A stretch of DNA of 64,000 bases from Bacillota bacterium (GCA_023396225.1 JAEWWT010000006.1:124001-188000), one strand, 5' to 3'. Shown: positions 1 to 8,306, counted from the first letter of the stretch. Notes: generated from the sequence alone by a model not told the origin. Made by a program: numbers and translations.

Positions 1-2
1 AG

Positions 3-47
3 GACCAAGATACTTATATCGTTTATACAACAATGGAATACAAATAA
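3..47 (+). CDS. possible C-terminal tail of an upstream gene
   Basis: Frame 3 at the window edge reads 14 protein-like residues (ending TTMEYK) before TAA at 45-47. The hairpin at 51-86 follows directly, as expected for a gene end. Too short to identify, and another frame could be the real one. Confidence 0.22.
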   Translation, partial: DQDTYIVYTTMEYK

Positions 48-50
48 CAT

Positions 51-86
51 AAAAAATTCAGGGCGTGTAATCATACGCGCCCTGAA
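51..86 (-). terminator. intrinsic terminator after pilD
   Basis: A 12-bp stem (TTCAGGGCGTGT at 57-68 with ACGCGCCCTGAA at 75-86, one G-U) has a 6-nt loop. On the minus strand it is followed by six T (51-56). It lies 20 bp past the prepilin peptidase stop codon. Confidence 0.8.
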
Positions 87-106
87 TAAAATGTGTTATA
101 ATTTAA

Positions 107-1111
107 TCACACAACTGGAATCTGTGGAACAGTCAGAAAGCTTACATATGCATCAAAAATAACATTTCCGAAGAATGCCGCAAATGCAAGTCCTATTGTT
201 AAGAATGGTCCGAATGCAAATGCATTATCCTTGTCATTATCTTTCTTCATCCTGCGGATAATAGCATAAAGTGCTCCCACCAGAACCGCAACGAACAATG
301 CAACTATTGAGGCTTTCCAGCCAAGCAGTAAACCACCAGCACCCATCAGAATTATATCTCCCATCCCGAAACCGTAAACAGGACCTTTTTCATCAATGTT
401 ATTCTGATGTTTCTCAATAATTGATTTTACTTTATCTATTTCCTTGTCGCTTTCCTTTTCTGCGATCATCCTTTTAAGACGGGATTTCAGCTTTCTTAGC
501 GATTTATGATCCTCACTTATGAATAGTGAATATACTGCCGGAGTTATTACAAAGCCAATAAGAAGAAGCGGAATGCTGATTGACACCATTCCAAACAAAC
601 CATCAGTAAGACTTACTTCATTGTATCTTATAAATAGCGGGAATATCTCTCTTAGCAGTCTTTCAACAGCTGCTAAAATGAACAGGTAAATAAGTACACA
701 AACTGACATTTCCTGAGTATCGAAATCTTCAAAGCCAATTACTATAAGGCCAGCAAAGAATAATGCCAATACTGCAAAGTAAAATCCACAATAAATGATA
801 TCGTATCTAAGGAAACTAAGTACAAACATTACACCCGTAAGACCTTCGACAAGCATATACCTCGGCGAGATTTTTTCTCCGCAGGCACGGCATCTTCCTT
901 TAAGTATTAACCAGCTGAAAAGAGGAATAAGGTCATACCTTTTGATTTCAGTTCCGCAGGTCATACAATGTGAATTCTGCTTAATAAGCGATTCACCTTT
1001 CGGCAGCCTGTATATACAGACATTCAAAAAGCTTCCGATTGTAATACCAAACAGGAAAACCATAATATACATTATAATGTAACCGATAAGCTCCAGTGTT
1101 TCAATAGACAT
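107..1111 (-). CDS. pilD: prepilin peptidase (type IV leader peptidase, A24)
   Basis: Membrane aspartic protease that cleaves class III signal peptides of pilins after Gly and usually N-methylates the new N-terminus. Seen: an N-terminal GSFLNVCIYRLP block, two CxxC pairs (HCMTCG, CRACG) forming the usual zinc site, a first Asp region (FEDFDTQEM) and the GxGD motif (FGMGD) with the second Asp, within about seven hydrophobic segments. At 334 aa it is longer than many family members because a charged Lys/Glu-rich stretch of about 50 residues precedes GxGD. The ATG at 1111 is preferred: AAGGAG at 1121-1126 lies 9 nt upstream, whereas the in-frame TTG at 1120 abuts that site. Divergent from pilB. 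Substrates are presumably the pseudopilins at 4.6-7.4 kb. Confidence 0.9.
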   Translation of the reverse strand: MSIETLELIGYIIMYIMVFLFGITIGSFLNVCIYRLPKGESLIKQNSHCMTCGTEIKRYDLIPLFSWLILKGRCRACGEKISPRYMLVEGLTGVMFVLSFLRYDIIYCGFYFAVLALFFAGLIVIGFEDFDTQEMSVCVLIYLFILAAVERLLREIFPLFIRYNEVSLTDGLFGMVSISIPLLLIGFVITPAVYSLFISEDHKSLRKLKSRLKRMIAEKESDKEIDKVKSIIEKHQNNIDEKGPVYGFGMGDIILMGAGGLLLGWKASIVALFVAVLVGALYAIIRRMKKDNDKDNAFAFGPFLTIGLAFAAFFGNVIFDAYVSFLTVPQIPVV

Positions 1112-1302
1112 AGGCGTCAACTCCTTAGTAATGAAAATAAGATATTAATTTTTAGATAATAATATTTTAACATATATATTTATTTTTTTCAATAGTTTAA
1201 TTATACACAAATCGATTACGGCGGTTATTTCTGCCGAAAGATCATTAATACCGCATTTTTGATCTTCTGTATATATTTCTGCGGAGAAAAGGGGTCTTTA
1301 TT

Positions 1303-2991
1303 ATGAAGAATATTCCTGTCGGACAATACATGGTAAACGAAGGAATAATCACCGAACAGCAGCTCCAGACTGTTCTCGACGCAAAAAAGAAGGACAACGT
1401 TCCGGGCAAATACTTTGGTGACTATGTTGTTGAGCTTGGATTTGTAACAGATGTTCAATTTGCACAGGTTCTTGCAAGAAAACTTAGTGTTCCTTACGTT
1501 GATCTTAATAATCCTGATACACCTATCAGTATAGAAGCTGTAAAGAAAATTCCTGAGGCTCTTGCAAAAAAGCATAACATCATTGCTATCAAGGTTACAG
1601 GAAAGCGTCTTACAGTTGCTACTAATGACCCTGTAAACTTCTACATATTTGAGGATATCAAGGTTACAACAGGTATGGATGTTGTTCCTGTTCTCTCAAC
1701 AAAAGCTGCAATTACAAAAGCTATCGGAAAAAACTACTCCATGCAGAATGTTTCCAACGTTCTCGACAGCGTTGAAAATCAGTTCCTTTCAGAAGATGAT
1801 CTCGGACTTGACGAAGAATCAGCTGAAAGAATAGACAATGCTCCTATTGTAAAGCTTGCCACTACTATTGTTGAAAACTCATTCCGTGCTGACGCAACGG
1901 ATATTCATATTGAGCCGTTCAAAACATTTACAAGAATTCGTATCCGTGTAAACGGCGACCTTATTGAACTTATGAACATTTCCAACGTTGTTCATAACTC
2001 ACTTGTAACACGTCTTAAAATCATAAGCGGCATGAACATTGCCGAAAAACGTATACCTCAGGATGGACGTTTCACTCAGATAGTTGATGGTTCAACACTT
2101 GACGTCCGTGTATCTAATCTTCCTACCGTAAACGGTGAAAAAGTCGTTATCCGTATTCTTTCTACAGGCGACGTTTCACTCAGAAAAATCACCGATCTTG
2201 GTATGAGCGACTATAACTATGAGCGATTCTCTTCAATGATCAAGGTTCCTCAGGGAGTTCTCCTTGTAACAGGTCCTACAGGTTCCGGTAAAACAACTAC
2301 CCTTTACGCTGCACTCGGAGAGCTTGCAAAGCCGAATGTTAACGTAATCACTGTTGAAGACCCAGTCGAAAAGAATGTTGAAGGTATTAACCAGTGTCAG
2401 ATCAACGAAAAAGCCGGCATGACCTTCGCAGCGGCACTCCGTTCTATTCTCCGTCAGGACCCTGACATTATAATGATCGGAGAAATGCGTGACCAGGAAA
2501 CAGCAGAAATTGCTATCAGAGCCGCTATCACAGGACATATGGTTCTTTCTACACTTCATACTAACGATGCAGCTTCCACTATCGTTCGTTTGGTGGATAT
2601 GGGAGTTCAGGCTTACATGGTTGCAACTTCACTTATCGGCGTTGTTGCTCAGCGTCTTGTAAAGAAAATCTGCCCTGAATGCAGAACACCTAGATATTCA
2701 ACAGAAGAAGAAAACAGACTTATGGGCCTTAATGAATCTATCACAATTTATGACGCATGCGGATGCCCTAAGTGCAACAACACAGGATATGTCGGACGTA
2801 GAGCGATTCACGAAATTGTTTTATGTACTCCGGAAATGTCTGCACTTATTGCAAGCGGCGGAACAGTTGATGAAATTTCAAAGCTTGCAAAACAACAGGG
2901 TACTAAGCTTCTCCGTGACAATGTTTCTGATCTTGTTCAAGAGGGAAAAACAACTATAGATGAACTTGTCAGAGTAACATACGCAGTTTAA
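1303..2991 (+). CDS. pilB: type IV pilus assembly ATPase PilB (GspE family)
   Basis: Cytoplasmic hexameric ATPase that drives pilus extension. The first ~150 residues form a GspE/PilB N-terminal domain (GQYMVNEGIITEQQL). The ATPase core has Walker A GPTGSGKTTT near residue 324, Walker B (DIIMIGEMRD) near 388 and a His box (STLHTND). A tetracysteine zinc motif typical of PilB/GspE, CPEC and CPKC, lies near residues 457-490. The full length of 562 aa is normal. An AAGGGG site precedes the ATG. PilT lies 200 bp downstream. No PilC platform gene lies beside it, which is unusual for pilB. Confidence 0.95.
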   Translation: MKNIPVGQYMVNEGIITEQQLQTVLDAKKKDNVPGKYFGDYVVELGFVTDVQFAQVLARKLSVPYVDLNNPDTPISIEAVKKIPEALAKKHNIIAIKVTGKRLTVATNDPVNFYIFEDIKVTTGMDVVPVLSTKAAITKAIGKNYSMQNVSNVLDSVENQFLSEDDLGLDEESAERIDNAPIVKLATTIVENSFRADATDIHIEPFKTFTRIRIRVNGDLIELMNISNVVHNSLVTRLKIISGMNIAEKRIPQDGRFTQIVDGSTLDVRVSNLPTVNGEKVVIRILSTGDVSLRKITDLGMSDYNYERFSSMIKVPQGVLLVTGPTGSGKTTTLYAALGELAKPNVNVITVEDPVEKNVEGINQCQINEKAGMTFAAALRSILRQDPDIIMIGEMRDQETAEIAIRAAITGHMVLSTLHTNDAASTIVRLVDMGVQAYMVATSLIGVVAQRLVKKICPECRTPRYSTEEENRLMGLNESITIYDACGCPKCNNTGYVGRRAIHEIVLCTPEMSALIASGGTVDEISKLAKQQGTKLLRDNVSDLVQEGKTTIDELVRVTYAV

Positions 2992-3019
2992 TTCTAAATA
3001 TATAAACATAATAAGAGTT

Positions 3020-3136
3020 ATGCTGATTAAATCCTGTGAAAATTTCCACTGCCGTGAATACATATTGCTTTCAGGCAACAGAAGTTATTACCAGCATTTC
3101 CTGAATTACATAAAAGCACAGCTCCCTGCATTCTGA
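3020..3136 (+). CDS. candidate 38-aa peptide between pilB and pilT
   Basis: An ATG-initiated frame of 38 codons (starts MLIKSCENFH, ends AQLPAF) fills much of the 200-bp pilB-pilT gap, with a weak AAGAG 3 nt upstream. Composition is protein-like with two Cys and several aromatic residues, but no family is recognised. It may be chance, or a remnant of a larger gene. Confidence 0.15.
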   Translation: MLIKSCENFHCREYILLSGNRSYYQHFLNYIKAQLPAF

Positions 3137-3192
3137 TACTTTAAAGTTCAGCCGGTATAGGTCTTTGCCGGTATAAGAAAGGATTATAGCTT

Positions 3193-4293
3193 ATGGATAT
3201 GGATAAAAGAGTCATGGATAAGGTAGTTATCAACATAGATAAAATTCTTGATGAAGCAAGAGTTCTGGGCTGTTCTGACGTGCATTTCACAACCAAGATT
3301 GCTCCTGTAGTACGACTTAACGGTTCATTGAGAAAATTAAGCTCCTACCCTGAAATGACTGAAATGGGCATTATGAAAATCGCAGAACAGATGACAAACG
3401 GAAGAAACATTGAAAATATCAAGAACAAAATTGATACTGACTTCTCGTATGTTACAAGAAGAGGTTATCGTCACAGAGTCAACGTTTTTCATCAGAGAGG
3501 AAATACAGCTATTGCTATCCGTCTGCTGAGAAATGATATTCCGACACTTGAAGACCTTGATCTCCCTCCAATTCTCGGTGATTTCTCAATGCGTCCAAGA
3601 GGACTTGTTCTCGTAACAGGACCTACCGGTTCCGGTAAGTCAACAACCCTTGCGGCTATGATCGATTATGTAAATATCAATAAATCCTCGCATATAATTA
3701 CTATTGAAGACCCTATTGAATATATTCATGAACACAAGCGCTGTATGGTTAATCAGAGAGAAGTCGGCGATGACGTTGAAAGCTTTGCAATGTCACTTCG
3801 TGCCGCACTCCGTGAAGACCCGGACGTTATCCTTGTAGGAGAAATGCGTGACTACGAAACAATCAACGCTGCTGTAACTGCTGCTGAAACAGGTCACCTT
3901 GTTATGTCAACACTCCATACAACATCTGCTTCAGATACAATCAACCGTATTATTGACGTTTTCCCTGCACATCAGCAGGCACAGATCAGAACACAGCTTG
4001 CTACTGTTCTTGTCGGAATCATTGCACAGACACTTATTCCAAAGGCTGACGGAACAGGACGTATTGCCGCTCTTGAAATTCTTAACGCAACCGATGCTGT
4101 AAAGGCAATGATACGTGATAATAAGGTTCACCTTATCCAGACTGCTATCCAGACAGGTAGAAACCAGGGAATGGTTTGCCTCGACCAGGAGCTTGCACGT
4201 CTTGTAAGAGAGGGCACAATAACAGAATCAAGTGCGCGTGAAAAGGCACTTGATATCACAGAATTTGAGAGATATATCAAAGGTAATGGCTAA
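3193..4293 (+). CDS. pilT: type IV pilus retraction ATPase PilT
   Basis: Hexameric ATPase that depolymerises pili and powers twitching motility. Seen: a PAS-like N-terminal domain, AIRLLR near residue 111, Walker A GPTGSGKST near 143, Walker B (DVILVGEMRD) near 212, the PilT His box (STLHTTSASDTINR) near 236 and an AIRTQLA-like block (AQIRTQLA). At 366 aa with no N-terminal GspE domain and no tetracysteine zinc motif, it is PilT rather than PilB. AGAAAGGA sits 9-10 nt before the ATG. Its presence implies retractile pili rather than a simple type II secretion pseudopilus. Confidence 0.95.
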   Translation: MDMDKRVMDKVVINIDKILDEARVLGCSDVHFTTKIAPVVRLNGSLRKLSSYPEMTEMGIMKIAEQMTNGRNIENIKNKIDTDFSYVTRRGYRHRVNVFHQRGNTAIAIRLLRNDIPTLEDLDLPPILGDFSMRPRGLVLVTGPTGSGKSTTLAAMIDYVNINKSSHIITIEDPIEYIHEHKRCMVNQREVGDDVESFAMSLRAALREDPDVILVGEMRDYETINAAVTAAETGHLVMSTLHTTSASDTINRIIDVFPAHQQAQIRTQLATVLVGIIAQTLIPKADGTGRIAALEILNATDAVKAMIRDNKVHLIQTAIQTGRNQGMVCLDQELARLVREGTITESSAREKALDITEFERYIKGNG

Positions 4294-4484
4294 TAATTAT
4301 AGTAATTAAAGTTTAAATATTTAATTATTATAGTTTTTAAAATATAATAAAATGTACTGTTGTTGCGCAATTATGTACGTATAATTAATTTTGTGCATTT
4401 TGTCTATTAAACCCACTTCTAAAACGTTTTAAAAGTCTGAAATGTAAAACTCACAAAATTAGAGGAATTTTTGTCATTTTTCTA

Positions 4485-4513
4485 TTGACAAAATGTTAAC
4501 TGAGGTATATACT
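4485..4513 (+). promoter_or_regulatory. sigma-A-type promoter of the pseudopilin genes
   Basis: TTGACA at 4485-4490, a 17-bp spacer and TATACT at 4508-4513, about 60 bp ahead of the first pilin start. This near-consensus promoter suggests the pilins are expressed independently of, and more strongly than, pilB/pilT. The rest of the 280-bp gap after pilT is AT-rich with no gene. Confidence 0.75.
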
Positions 4514-4573
4514 GTAAACACAGTAAGAAATAAATATCCGATTACGGATAAATCTTACAAAGGAGGGAGTCCA

Positions 4574-5185
4574 ATGGAAATGAAAAGCTCCGGCAAACGG
4601 TGTAGCTCATTAAAAGGATTCACCTTGATTGAATTGATAATTGTGCTAGCTATTATCAGTATTCTGATTGCAATGCTTTCTCTCGCAATTACAGGTTTCA
4701 CCAACGACGCAAAGCGAGAAACAGCTGACGAACAGGCAAGAATGGTTTCACAATCATTTCAGTCACTTTTAACTGAATATGAAATTAGGGGTATAACACT
4801 TGACAAGGTTAAATATACGGCTTCTACTGGTGAGGAACCACTTTTTTGCAGCACAATTAAAGATACTTTAACACTCGAAGGTGATTCCAGTAATAAAGAA
4901 ATTATTGCTGATGATGTTACTCTGGAAAGTAAAGCATACGATATTATCACAAAGAATTTTGAGCCTGGATTTCAGGGCGCATTTTTCATTGATTATGATA
5001 CATTTTCATATTCTGTGAATTATGTTCTTTATACTGAAATAACATATGCTAAAACAGGATCAACCAGCAATGGTATTGATACAGTTGGAGAATCTCAGCT
5101 TGCAAACCATGAGGCACAAAAAAACAATTTGAAAACACATGGTATCGTAATTGGTTGTTATCCCTATAGTGATGACTTATCATAA
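4574..5185 (+). CDS. type IV pseudopilin (class III signal peptide)
   Basis: 203-aa pilin-like protein. A 15-residue basic leader ends in Gly15, followed by FTLIELIIVLAIISILIAM. This is the classical cleavage site, with Glu at mature position 5 and a hydrophobic alpha-1 helix. The C-terminal domain is Thr/Ser/Asp-rich and not recognised. The ATG at 4574 is chosen because AAAGGAGGG lies just upstream; longer frames to 4493 would put extra residues before the leader. It has a shorter hydrophobic core and a different tail from the next two pilins, so it may be a minor or tip pilin. Confidence 0.88.
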   Translation: MEMKSSGKRCSSLKGFTLIELIIVLAIISILIAMLSLAITGFTNDAKRETADEQARMVSQSFQSLLTEYEIRGITLDKVKYTASTGEEPLFCSTIKDTLTLEGDSSNKEIIADDVTLESKAYDIITKNFEPGFQGAFFIDYDTFSYSVNYVLYTEITYAKTGSTSNGIDTVGESQLANHEAQKNNLKTHGIVIGCYPYSDDLS

Positions 5186-5266
5186 GCAGTTATTCAATTG
5201 GAAAAGCGCGTACATAGGTTCGCTTTTTATAAAAACAAAACAAAATATTTTAAGGAGGAATTTCAC

Positions 5267-5827
5267 ATGAGAAATTCAAAGGTTAAGGGCTTTACCCTTA
5301 TCGAACTCATCGTTGTTATCGCTATCATCGGTGTTCTCGCAGCTATCCTCGTCCCATCAATGCTTGGTTTCGTAAGAAACGCAAGAATCTCTTCAGCTAA
5401 TGCTAACGCTAAGCTTGTTAACACAGCTTCAGCTGCTGCACTTACTCAGGCTTCAATTGAAAACCTAAGCGTTGCTGGTACTCCTCCTACTACTACTCCT
5501 CCTACTACTACTCCTCCAACTTTTGTTCAGTCAGGCAATATTACAAAGACTTCTATGAATAGTGTAGCATTTGGTTCTACTGAGACACTTGATCTCTCTG
5601 ATTATCTTGGTGATTCATTTGATGGTACAGGTGTTTGTTTCTACACAGCAGCAACATACTCTGTAGGATATACACTTTGGGTTAAGGGTGATGACCTTCC
5701 AACTGATACTGCTCAGAAGACTGCTGATGAACAGGTTGATCTTGCTAAGGCTGGCACAATCGTTGGTTATTATCCACTTGCAACTGAAGCAGCTCCAGCA
5801 ACCCCACCAACCCCAGTAAATCCATAA
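5267..5827 (+). CDS. type IV pilin, probable major subunit
   Basis: 186-aa pilin with leader MRNSKVKG, cleavage before FTLIELIVVIAIIGVLAAI, Glu at +5 and the long alpha-1 helix (LVPSMLGFVRNAR). After the helix an Ala/Ser-rich segment leads into a Thr-Pro linker of repeated TPPTT units (residues ~72-84), then a beta-rich C-terminal domain ending in a Pro-rich tail. TAAGGAGG lies 8 nt before the ATG at 5267, the strongest Shine-Dalgarno in the locus. A terminator follows at once. The strong signal and clean termination suggest abundant expression. Confidence 0.9.
   Translation: MRNSKVKGFTLIELIVVIAIIGVLAAILVPSMLGFVRNARISSANANAKLVNTASAAALTQASIENLSVAGTPPTTTPPTTTPPTFVQSGNITKTSMNSVAFGSTETLDLSDYLGDSFDGTGVCFYTAATYSVGYTLWVKGDDLPTDTAQKTADEQVDLAKAGTIVGYYPLATEAAPATPPTPVNP
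5481..5517 (+). repeat. 15-bp tandem repeat coding a Thr-Pro linker in the pilin
   Basis: The unit CTCCTCCTACTACTA occurs twice (5481-5495, 5496-5510) and then partially (5511-5517). It encodes PPTTT units. Being in frame and a multiple of 3, slippage would change linker length without breaking the pilin. Confidence 0.8.
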
Positions 5828-5860
5828 AACTAATTGTAATTTTATATTAGTTTGAAAACA

Positions 5861-5887
5861 AACGGTGACAATTGTCGCCGTTTTTTT
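5861..5887 (+). terminator. intrinsic terminator after the second pilin
   Basis: A 9-bp stem AACGGTGAC / GTCGCCGTT (one G-U) with loop AATT is followed by seven T. It ends the transcript from the 4485 promoter 34 bp past the stop codon. Confidence 0.88.
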
Positions 5888-5959
5888 CTATTCATATGTG
5901 TATGTTACTTGTTTATTTATGCATAATTACATCAAATAACTGAAAGGGATAAGATTTTT

Positions 5960-6832
5960 ATGGCTCATAAAAAATTAAATAAAACTGAAAAAAATATGAT
6001 GATAATCTTTGTTGTTCTGTCATTTATTGCGATAATAGCAGCTGTGCTGATAAAGATATATGCTCCTAAACCTGTTGATCCATCAACAATTCCCAAGCCA
6101 ATTCCTGATTCCGTAAAAACGGCGCTTGAAGAAATGGCACCTTCAGATGAGAGAATTCAGTACATATATGATAATATTGAACAGTATTCCGCAGAGATAC
6201 TTACCTATTTTGTAACAAGAAATGAATATAAACCAGTCATAGACTTCGTATACGATTATCCAATAAAACATGAACTTAACAAAAAAGCCATTCTGACTGA
6301 GGAAGAGTTGTCATCTGACCTTCCTCTTTTCATGCAATATGATGAACGATGGGGATATAAATATCTTGGTGGAGGCGATGGAGGAGAACTTATTGCACAA
6401 ACAGGATGTTTATGCTGCTGTCTAAGTATGGTGTATACCGGAATAGAACATAATGATCAACTTACCCCTGATGCTGTAAGTGTAGTTTTAATGGGAAATG
6501 ATATGCTTGGCATTTCTGGAACAAAGAAAAAAGCTGTAAAATGGTTCTGTGATAACTACGGTTATAATTGTGTTGAATATTCATATGATGAAAATGTTCA
6601 CACTGATAAACAACTTGTAATTGATTCATTGAATGCAGGAAAATATGTTATTGTAACACTCAAGCCGGGTGAATATACTAAAGTTGGTCATGCAATTGTA
6701 ATCCGTGAGTATAAGGATGGGAAGTTCTACTTAAACGACCCTGATAATGAAACTAGAAACAACCAGCCATCCTCATTTGAGGATTTTGCCAATGATGTTG
6801 ATTCTCTTTGGGTTATTTCTGACAATAATTAA
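5960..6832 (+). CDS. membrane-anchored C39-like cysteine peptidase
   Basis: 290 aa: an N-terminal membrane segment (residues ~13-35) and an extracellular linker, then a papain-like C39-type domain starting near residue 120 (LPLFMQYDERWGYKYLGG). The Cys in QTGCLCCCLSM (~149), the His in GHAIVI (~247) and the Asp in LNDPD fit the Cys-His-Asp set of the Peptidase_C39_2 family. The substrate is unknown. Its position between two pilin genes suggests it trims or remodels a secreted or pilus-associated protein, but that is inference. GAAAGGG precedes the ATG. It could also be a general cell-surface protease. Confidence 0.8.
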   Translation: MAHKKLNKTEKNMMIIFVVLSFIAIIAAVLIKIYAPKPVDPSTIPKPIPDSVKTALEEMAPSDERIQYIYDNIEQYSAEILTYFVTRNEYKPVIDFVYDYPIKHELNKKAILTEEELSSDLPLFMQYDERWGYKYLGGGDGGELIAQTGCLCCCLSMVYTGIEHNDQLTPDAVSVVLMGNDMLGISGTKKKAVKWFCDNYGYNCVEYSYDENVHTDKQLVIDSLNAGKYVIVTLKPGEYTKVGHAIVIREYKDGKFYLNDPDNETRNNQPSSFEDFANDVDSLWVISDNN

Positions 6833-6856
6833 TTGCAAAATTGTACCTTTATACTA

Positions 6857-6885
6857 TTGACAATTGCTCACAAATATAATAATAT
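6857..6885 (+). promoter_or_regulatory. promoter of the third pilin
   Basis: TTGACA at 6857-6862, a 17-bp spacer and TAATAT at 6880-6885, 57 bp ahead of the pilin ATG. A TATAAT with shorter spacing overlaps, so the exact -10 is uncertain. Confidence 0.55.
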
Positions 6886-6942
6886 TATCATATAATAATT
6901 AGTGATTAAAAAGTGTAATATTTTTATATTTGAGGTGATGTT

Positions 6943-7410
6943 ATGAGAAATAAGCTTAGAGGTTTTACATTAATTGAATTAATCGTCGTTATTGCGATTA
7001 TTGGAATTCTTGCGGCAATCCTTGTCCCTACACTACTCGGATTTGCTGTGAAGGCAAAAGTCAGCAAATGTAATGCTAATGCAAAACAGATTTACACTGG
7101 AGCACAGGCAGGAGTAGTTACACTCTCTGATTCTGGAGTGGATCCTGTTGCAGGGGCAATTTATCTCAAGTCACCCGGCAGCAACGAGGCTGTCAATGCC
7201 GCTGCTTCAAATATAAGAGTTGACCTTTATCTTGGTGAAGATTTCAAAGGGTATTACGGATTCCAGATTGACGCATCAGGAACAGGAATAGAATATGCCA
7301 TCTGGAGTGATCAGCAACTTACTGCCGCTGATATTGTTCCAATGAATGAAACCCAGGTTGAACAATCAATTACGAGCGGAACGCCTAAAGGCTACTACCC
7401 TATGTCATAA
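6943..7410 (+). CDS. type IV pilin / pseudopilin
   Basis: 155 aa. Leader MRNKLRG is cleaved before FTLIELIVVIAIIGILAAI, with Glu at +5 and LVPTLLGFAVKAK continuing the alpha-1 helix. The helix is almost identical to that of the pilin at 5267, and both end in a similar GYYPxx tail, so they are paralogues; this one lacks the TP-rich linker. GAGGTGAT precedes the ATG. It has its own promoter and a downstream inverted repeat, so it may be regulated separately from the first two pilins. Confidence 0.88.
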   Translation: MRNKLRGFTLIELIVVIAIIGILAAILVPTLLGFAVKAKVSKCNANAKQIYTGAQAGVVTLSDSGVDPVAGAIYLKSPGSNEAVNAAASNIRVDLYLGEDFKGYYGFQIDASGTGIEYAIWSDQQLTAADIVPMNETQVEQSITSGTPKGYYPMS

Positions 7411-7427
7411 TAACATAAGATTAGATT

Positions 7428-7473
7428 CATCCGTCCATCTATGTCAATGCATTAACATAGGGGACGGATGTTT
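7428..7473 (+). terminator. hairpin after the third pilin, probable terminator
   Basis: Outer arms CATCCGTCC (7428-7436) / GGACGGATG (7462-7470) and inner arms CTATGT / ACATAG form a long stem. Only a short T run follows, so it may terminate weakly or protect the 3' end. Confidence 0.6.
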
Positions 7474-7525
7474 AAGTTTGTGGTTTTAGCTTATAAGCCT
7501 TTGTATAATTTGTTCAATTTGACCT

Positions 7526-7554
7526 TTGCAATTTTATGAAAATTGTGGTATACT
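7526..7554 (+). promoter_or_regulatory. extended -10 promoter for the CarD-like gene
   Basis: TTGCAA at 7526-7531, a 17-bp spacer and TATACT at 7549-7554 preceded by TGG (extended -10). It predicts a 5' leader of about 205 nt before the CarD-like start. Confidence 0.6.
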
Positions 7555-7580
7555 ATATATATATAAAAATAACCGTAATA

Positions 7581-7747
7581 ATATTGCTCTATCGATATGC
7601 AGGCAGAGCACTTTAAATCTAGTCAGGTTACAATTTTAATCTTACTATAATAATGGCTCAATTATTATATCGATAAAAAGCAATATAATATTTACGACAC
7701 CAGAGATTACCTTGAATGATAATTATATCAAGGGTCTTATTTTTTTT
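7581..7747 (+). promoter_or_regulatory. structured 5' leader of the CarD-like gene, possible attenuator
   Basis: Two incompatible foldings are visible. One is a local hairpin TGCTCT (7585-7590) / AGAGCA (7605-7610). The other is a long-range helix closing the whole element: ATATTGC (7581-7587) with GCAATAT (7680-7686), plus ATCGATAT (7591-7598) with ATATCGAT (7667-7674). A CCTTGA/TCAAGG hairpin at about 7710-7734, followed by a T-rich run to 7747, lies just before the ribosome binding site. The layout resembles a riboswitch or attenuator, but no known class is recognised. This also accounts for the 358-bp gap between pilin and CarD-like genes. Confidence 0.45.
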
Positions 7748-7768
7748 ATGTACAAGGAGGTACCATAC

Positions 7769-8302
7769 ATGCATCAGAATAATATTCAGACAGTAAGCGG
7801 TTTTAGAGTTCAGGATTTTGTAGTTTATGGCTCTGCAGGTGTATGCAGGTTTACTGGAATTGTAAAAAAGTGCTTTGACGGTGTAAACAAGATTGATTAC
7901 TTGGCGCTTGAACCGATTAATTCAACAAATTCGACATATTATGTGCCAATTGACGCTGCATCCTCACGTCTTAGAAAACTACTTTCTAAGGATAAAATTT
8001 ATGAGCTAATTGATAACATGAAGAATGACTGCACAGAATGGTGTAGTGACAACAAGGAGCGTAGGGAGTTGTTTTCGTCAACTCTCCGAAGCCATGATGT
8101 CAGTAAAATTCTAAGCATGCTTAAAATACTGCATATTCAAAAAGAGGAAAAAGCAAAAAACGGAAAACATCTTGTAACAAGTGATGAGCTTGCAAAGTCA
8201 GAAGGAGAAAATCTTATTTATTCGGAATTTTCCCTTGTTCTTGGGATAGAGTATGATGACGTTGAAGAGTTTATCTGTAATCATATCGGTGTTACTCAAT
8301 AA
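7769..8302 (+). CDS. CarD/CdnL-TRCF-family transcription regulator
   Basis: 177 aa. The N-terminal ~65 residues match the CarD RNA-polymerase-interaction Tudor-like fold (FRVQDFVVYGSAGVCRFTGI, then a YYVPIDA segment), followed by a helical DNA-binding-type tail. CarD family proteins bind the RNAP beta subunit and stabilise promoter open complexes. The ATG at 7769 is chosen: AAGGAGG lies 8 nt upstream, while the longer frame from 7712 starts inside the leader hairpin. It lies downstream of the pilus genes but has its own promoter, so a regulatory link to them is only a guess. Confidence 0.82.
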   Translation: MHQNNIQTVSGFRVQDFVVYGSAGVCRFTGIVKKCFDGVNKIDYLALEPINSTNSTYYVPIDAASSRLRKLLSKDKIYELIDNMKNDCTEWCSDNKERRELFSSTLRSHDVSKILSMLKILHIQKEEKAKNGKHLVTSDELAKSEGENLIYSEFSLVLGIEYDDVEEFICNHIGVTQ

Positions 8303-8306
8303 AGTA

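Noticed and set aside
1112..1302. Divergent promoters between pilD and pilB
   Set aside because: The 191-bp gap is AT-rich, but I could not find a -35/-10 pair with acceptable spacing on either strand.
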